DNA from: Enterocloster asparagiformis
Lineage (GTDB): Bacteria; Bacillota; Clostridia; Lachnospirales; Lachnospiraceae
Assembly: GCA_018380885.1 (NCBI GenBank)
Contig: JAGZSY010000036.1
Coordinates: 1-53,996 of the forward strand
Direction of reading: 5' to 3'
DNA length: 53,996 nucleotides
A program made the position numbers and the translations under genes. Shown piece by piece: positions 50,955 to 53,996 of this stretch (positions within the stretch are counted from its first letter, which is position 1; every line of letters begins with the position of its first letter). The notes under the pieces were generated by a model. That model made no database searches and was not told the DNA's origin. It saw nothing but the letters and a program-made list of their open reading frames with translations.

Positions 50955-53081
50955 ATGTCAAAAGCATTATACATAGCGGAAAAACCAAGCGTAGCCCAGC
51001 AGTTTGCGGAAGCGCTTAAGATACGCGGCCGGCGGGGCAACGGTTATATTGAGTCCGAGGAGGCCATTGTCACCTGGTGCGTGGGCCATCTGGTAACCAT
51101 GAGTTATCCGGAGGCCTATGATCCCAAGTACAAGCGGTGGAGCATCGGCACGCTGCCGTTTTTACCCAAGGAATTTAAGTACGAGGTGATCGGGAACGTT
51201 TCAAAGCAGTTTCAGATTGTCAGCGGGTTATTAAAACGGCCGGATGTGGATACAATCTATGTATGCACGGACTCCGGGCGCGAGGGAGAATACATCTACC
51301 GGCTGGTGGCCCAGATGGCCGGGGTGAAGGATAAAAAGCAGAAGCGGGTGTGGATCGACTCCCAGACCGAGGAGGAGATACTGCGCGGCATCCGCGAGGC
51401 CAAGGACGAGGCTGAGTACGACAATCTGTCCGCCTCCGCCTATCTGCGGGCCAAGGAGGATTACCTGATGGGGATCAATTTCTCCCGGGCCCTCACGCTG
51501 AAATACGGACCGGTTATGGCCAATTATCTGCGGGAGCGCTACACCGTGCTGTCCGTGGGCCGGGTCATGACCTGCGTGCTGGGTATGGTGGTGCGGCGGG
51601 AGCGGGAGATACGCGATTTCGTGAAAACGCCGTTCTACCGGGTGATCGGCGCCTTTGAGGCTCCCTCTGAGCCGGAGCCGGTGCCCTTTGAGGCGGAGTG
51701 GAAGGCGGTGGAGGGATCGGCCTACTTCGGCACTCCCTTTCTCTACAAGGAGAACGGTTTTAAGGAGCGGAGGACCGCACAGGAGCTGATCGAAAAGCTG
51801 AAGGCCAATCCTCCCCTGACGGCCGCGGTGGCGGCAAAGGAGAAAAAGAAGGAGACCAAGAACCCGCCGCTGCTCTACAACCTGGCAGAATTGCAGAACG
51901 ACTGCTCCAAGATGTTTAAGATCAGCCCGGACGAGGCGTTAAAGGTGGTCCAGGAGCTGTACGAGCGCAAGATGGTCACCTATCCCAGAACGGACGCAAG
52001 GGTGCTCTCCACGGCCGTGGCCAAGGAGATTCACAAGAATATCGGCGGTCTCAAGAATTACGGCCCGATGGCGGAATATGCGGCCGAGGTGCTGGCCTCA
52101 GGGAGCTTCAAGGGCATTGCAAAAACGCGGTACGTCAACGACAAACAGATCACGGACCACTACGCCATTGTGCCCACAGGCCAGGGGCTGGGCAATCTGC
52201 GAAGCCTGCCTCCCCTGTCGGAAAAGGTCTACCAGGTGATCTGCCGCCGTTTCCTGAGCATATTTTATCCCGCGGCCATCTACCAGAAGTACAGCCTGGA
52301 GCTGGAGCGGGAGAAGGAACATTTCTTCGCCAACTTCAAGGTGCTGGATCAGCCCGGCTATTTAAAGGTGGCGGATGTGAACCTGGCCAGGAAGTCAGCG
52401 GTGGAGGAAACCCTGGCCGAGGAGCCGCCGGCGGGAGAGAAGGAGAGCGGTGAGAACGCTTCGGAACCTGCTGCTCCGTCTGAGAAGGACGCGCCCAAAA
52501 AGGCAGTCAGCCAGGAAGCGCTGCTCAGGATGCTTGCGAAATTGAAAAAAGGTGATATACTAACCTTGGCGGATTTGTTCATCAAGGAGGGGGAAACCTC
52601 CCCGCCCAAGCGTTACACCTCCGGTTCCATGATCCTGGCCATGGAGAATGCGGGCCAGCTGATTGAGGACGAGGAGCTGAGGGCCCAGATCAAGGGCAGC
52701 GGCATCGGCACCAGCGCCACAAGGGCGGAGATATTAAAAAAGCTGTTCAACATCAACTATCTGTCCCTGAACAAAAAAACACAGGTGATTACGCCGGCGC
52801 TTTTGGGCGAGATGGTCTACGACGTGGTGGACAATTCCATCCGGCAGCTTCTAAACCCGGACCTGACGGCCAGCTGGGAGAAGGGCCTGACCTACGTGGC
52901 CGAGGGGACTATCACCCCGGACGAGTATATGCAGAAATTGGAGCGCTTCGTGGCGGGCAGAACCGTGGGTGTGATCCGTATGGATAACCAGTATCACATG
53001 CGTCAGTTTTTCGACAGGGCGTCGGCCTACTACGGCCCCAAGGCCGCGAAATCCAAGACAAACACTACAAAACAGGAATAA
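50955..53081 (+). CDS. topB: DNA topoisomerase III (type IA)
   Basis: 708 residues from ATG 50955, with GAGGGA upstream. The TOPRIM domain begins ALYIAEKPSVAQQFAEAL and holds CTDSGREGEYIYRL (acidic metal site). The strand-passing core has SVGRVMTCVLG and the catalytic Tyr Y343 in MVTYPRTDARVL. Late motifs are GSGIGTSATRAEILKKL and SWEKGLTYVAEG. A charged insert about 495-520 (EPPAGEKESGENASEP) is unusual but lies in a loop. It relaxes or decatenates DNA. No zinc ribbons are present at the end. Confidence 0.93.
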   Translation: MSKALYIAEKPSVAQQFAEALKIRGRRGNGYIESEEAIVTWCVGHLVTMSYPEAYDPKYKRWSIGTLPFLPKEFKYEVIGNVSKQFQIVSGLLKRPDVDTIYVCTDSGREGEYIYRLVAQMAGVKDKKQKRVWIDSQTEEEILRGIREAKDEAEYDNLSASAYLRAKEDYLMGINFSRALTLKYGPVMANYLRERYTVLSVGRVMTCVLGMVVRREREIRDFVKTPFYRVIGAFEAPSEPEPVPFEAEWKAVEGSAYFGTPFLYKENGFKERRTAQELIEKLKANPPLTAAVAAKEKKKETKNPPLLYNLAELQNDCSKMFKISPDEALKVVQELYERKMVTYPRTDARVLSTAVAKEIHKNIGGLKNYGPMAEYAAEVLASGSFKGIAKTRYVNDKQITDHYAIVPTGQGLGNLRSLPPLSEKVYQVICRRFLSIFYPAAIYQKYSLELEREKEHFFANFKVLDQPGYLKVADVNLARKSAVEETLAEEPPAGEKESGENASEPAAPSEKDAPKKAVSQEALLRMLAKLKKGDILTLADLFIKEGETSPPKRYTSGSMILAMENAGQLIEDEELRAQIKGSGIGTSATRAEILKKLFNINYLSLNKKTQVITPALLGEMVYDVVDNSIRQLLNPDLTASWEKGLTYVAEGTITPDEYMQKLERFVAGRTVGVIRMDNQYHMRQFFDRASAYYGPKAAKSKTNTTKQE

Positions 53082-53132
53082 CAGCGGCGCGGTTTTTCCG
53101 TCCGCCAGTATTTATAAAAAAGGAGATACATC

Positions 53133-53882
53133 ATGAAATTAGAAGAGATGAAGATTACAGAGCTGTTTGATACCAGCCACACCATTGCGGCCCGCCTGTT
53201 TGAGGGCAAGACCTATCCCTGGGAGGTTTTGGCCGATTTAGGCAGCTTTATCGAGCAGCTGGGCGCCACCCTGCCGGAGAAGGATTACCGCAAGATCGGC
53301 AAGAACATCTGGGTTCACAAGACCGCCAGAATGGCTCCCACCATCGCGCTGGGCGGCCCGGCCATCATCTGCGCCGGGGCCGACATCCGTCAGGCCGCGT
53401 TCCTGCGGGGCCGCGTGATCATTGGCGAGCGCTGCGTCGTGGGCAACTCCTGTGAGCTCAAGAACGTGGTTCTCTTTGACGGCGTTCAGGTTCCCCACTA
53501 CAACTATGTCGGGGACTCCATCCTGGGCTACAAGGCTCACATGGGCGCAGGCGCCATCACCTCCAACGTAAAGTCCGACAAGAGCCTGGTGATGGTTCAC
53601 GCCGAGGAGGGCGACCAGGAGACCGGCCTGAAAAAGTTCGGCGCCATGCTGGGCGACGGCGTGGAGGTCGGCTGCAACAGCGTGCTGAACCCCGGCACCG
53701 TGATCGGCCGCAACACCAATGTGTATCCCTTATCCAGCGTGCGCGGCTGCGTTCCGGCCAATTCCATCTACAAGGCCAAGGATGACATCGTGACCAAGGA
53801 AGTGCGCGAGGTGGAGGAGGCTCCGGCTCCGGAGATTCCGGAGGAGGAGAAGGGCAAAAAGGGCCTCAAGGTTGTGAAGTAA
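53133..53882 (+). CDS. Left-handed beta-helix (hexapeptide-repeat) protein, nucleotidyl/acyltransferase-like
   Basis: 249 residues. Residues 1-55 are helical; about 55-215 carry hexapeptide repeats (IWVHKTARMAPTIALGGPAIICAGADI; VIIGERCVVGNSCELKNVVLFDG; VIGRNTNVYPLSSVRGCVP in sequence), as in GlmU C-terminal halves and sugar-phosphate acyltransferases. The last 35 residues are Glu/Lys-rich and disordered-looking. There is no pyrophosphorylase domain, so it cannot be a full GlmU. Trimeric acyltransferase or structural role is possible. AAGGAG precedes the ATG; it is 51 nt after topB. Confidence 0.75.
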   Translation: MKLEEMKITELFDTSHTIAARLFEGKTYPWEVLADLGSFIEQLGATLPEKDYRKIGKNIWVHKTARMAPTIALGGPAIICAGADIRQAAFLRGRVIIGERCVVGNSCELKNVVLFDGVQVPHYNYVGDSILGYKAHMGAGAITSNVKSDKSLVMVHAEEGDQETGLKKFGAMLGDGVEVGCNSVLNPGTVIGRNTNVYPLSSVRGCVPANSIYKAKDDIVTKEVREVEEAPAPEIPEEEKGKKGLKVVK

Positions 53883-53901
53883 AGAAATTCAGGACAGAAA
53901 G

Positions 53902-53996
53902 GGGCTGTTGCAAAAGTAGATAAATAATCTACTGGAGCAGCGGCTCCTTTTCTGCATCAAAAAACAGAAAAGCGGGCTCCGAAGAGTCCGCCATCC
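53902..53996. mobile_element. Edge of an insertion sequence (IS1182-like end), partial
   Basis: GGGGCTGTTGCAAAA at 53902 resembles the terminal repeat of IS1182-type elements. A 7-bp hairpin (AGTAGAT / ATCTACT, 53916-53934) follows, then a minus-strand terminator: GCGGACTC-TTCG-GAGCCCGC with a T run read leftwards (53991 to 53972 and beyond). This suits a transposase gene on the minus strand just outside the window. No transposase coding is visible here. Confidence 0.5.

Noticed and set aside
1..53996. CRISPR array or restriction, toxin-antitoxin or other defence cluster
   Set aside because: No spaced direct-repeat array and no recognisable defence genes; the only hint is a truncated AbrB-like fragment.

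Overview
The window looks like a chromosome segment of a moderately GC-rich Clostridia, most like Lachnospiraceae (Enterocloster/Lachnoclostridium type). This rests on the YesM/YesN-type two-component pair, the TRAP and amino-acid ABC operons, class III fructose-1,6-bisphosphatase, a parE-parC-like pair, and choline-binding-type wall repeats. The taxon is inferred from gene families only; no search was run.

Layout. (1) 1-16465: right part of a prophage. A lysis block (XkdX-like, XhlA-like, holin, CHAP endolysin) is followed by a terminator and a new promoter, then a tightly overlapping virion block. That block holds a connector-like protein, a DNA-stabilisation-like protein, two tandem S74-type self-cleaving fibre proteins, two ejection-type proteins, and one giant 2633-residue polyvalent protein with a HELTH metalloprotease-like site. 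Its tail contains two start-less tail-tip cassettes facing each other, each entered through the same 11-bp motif. A third copy of the motif opens another tip cassette at the left window edge, which suggests an invertible or shufflon-like tail-tip system. The end is a 3' half of a tRNA-Thr(CGU) gene, taken as attR. (2) About 16466-19057: AT-rich debris of a second, related prophage (frameshifted fragment of the giant gene, C-terminal integrase remnant, small orphan genes, a GNAT acetyltransferase). (3) 19061-53900: host genes. They are a secreted surface protein whose papain-like protease halves are in swapped order; an oxidoreductase; Lrp and MATE genes; an RsiV-like protein; a histidine kinase/response regulator next to a DctPQM TRAP transporter; a Na/Pi cotransporter behind a leader with a terminator; fbp; an amino-acid ABC operon behind an attenuator-like leader; tRNA-Gly(CCC); a minus-strand group (short UppS-like enzyme, membrane protein, F420-0 ligase-like protein); a second type II topoisomerase pair; deoD; asd; galM; topB; and a left-handed beta-helix protein. 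(4) 53902-53996: the edge of what looks like an insertion sequence.

How parts work together. The prophage virion genes are translationally coupled by 1-17 nt overlaps. The sensor/regulator pair very probably controls the adjacent TRAP genes. The endolysin and the host surface protein carry the same type of wall-binding repeat, so they probably bind the same cell-wall ligand. Limits: homology statements come from motif recognition by eye, and the tail-fibre constant part, any invertase and the prophage integrase lie outside the window or were not seen.
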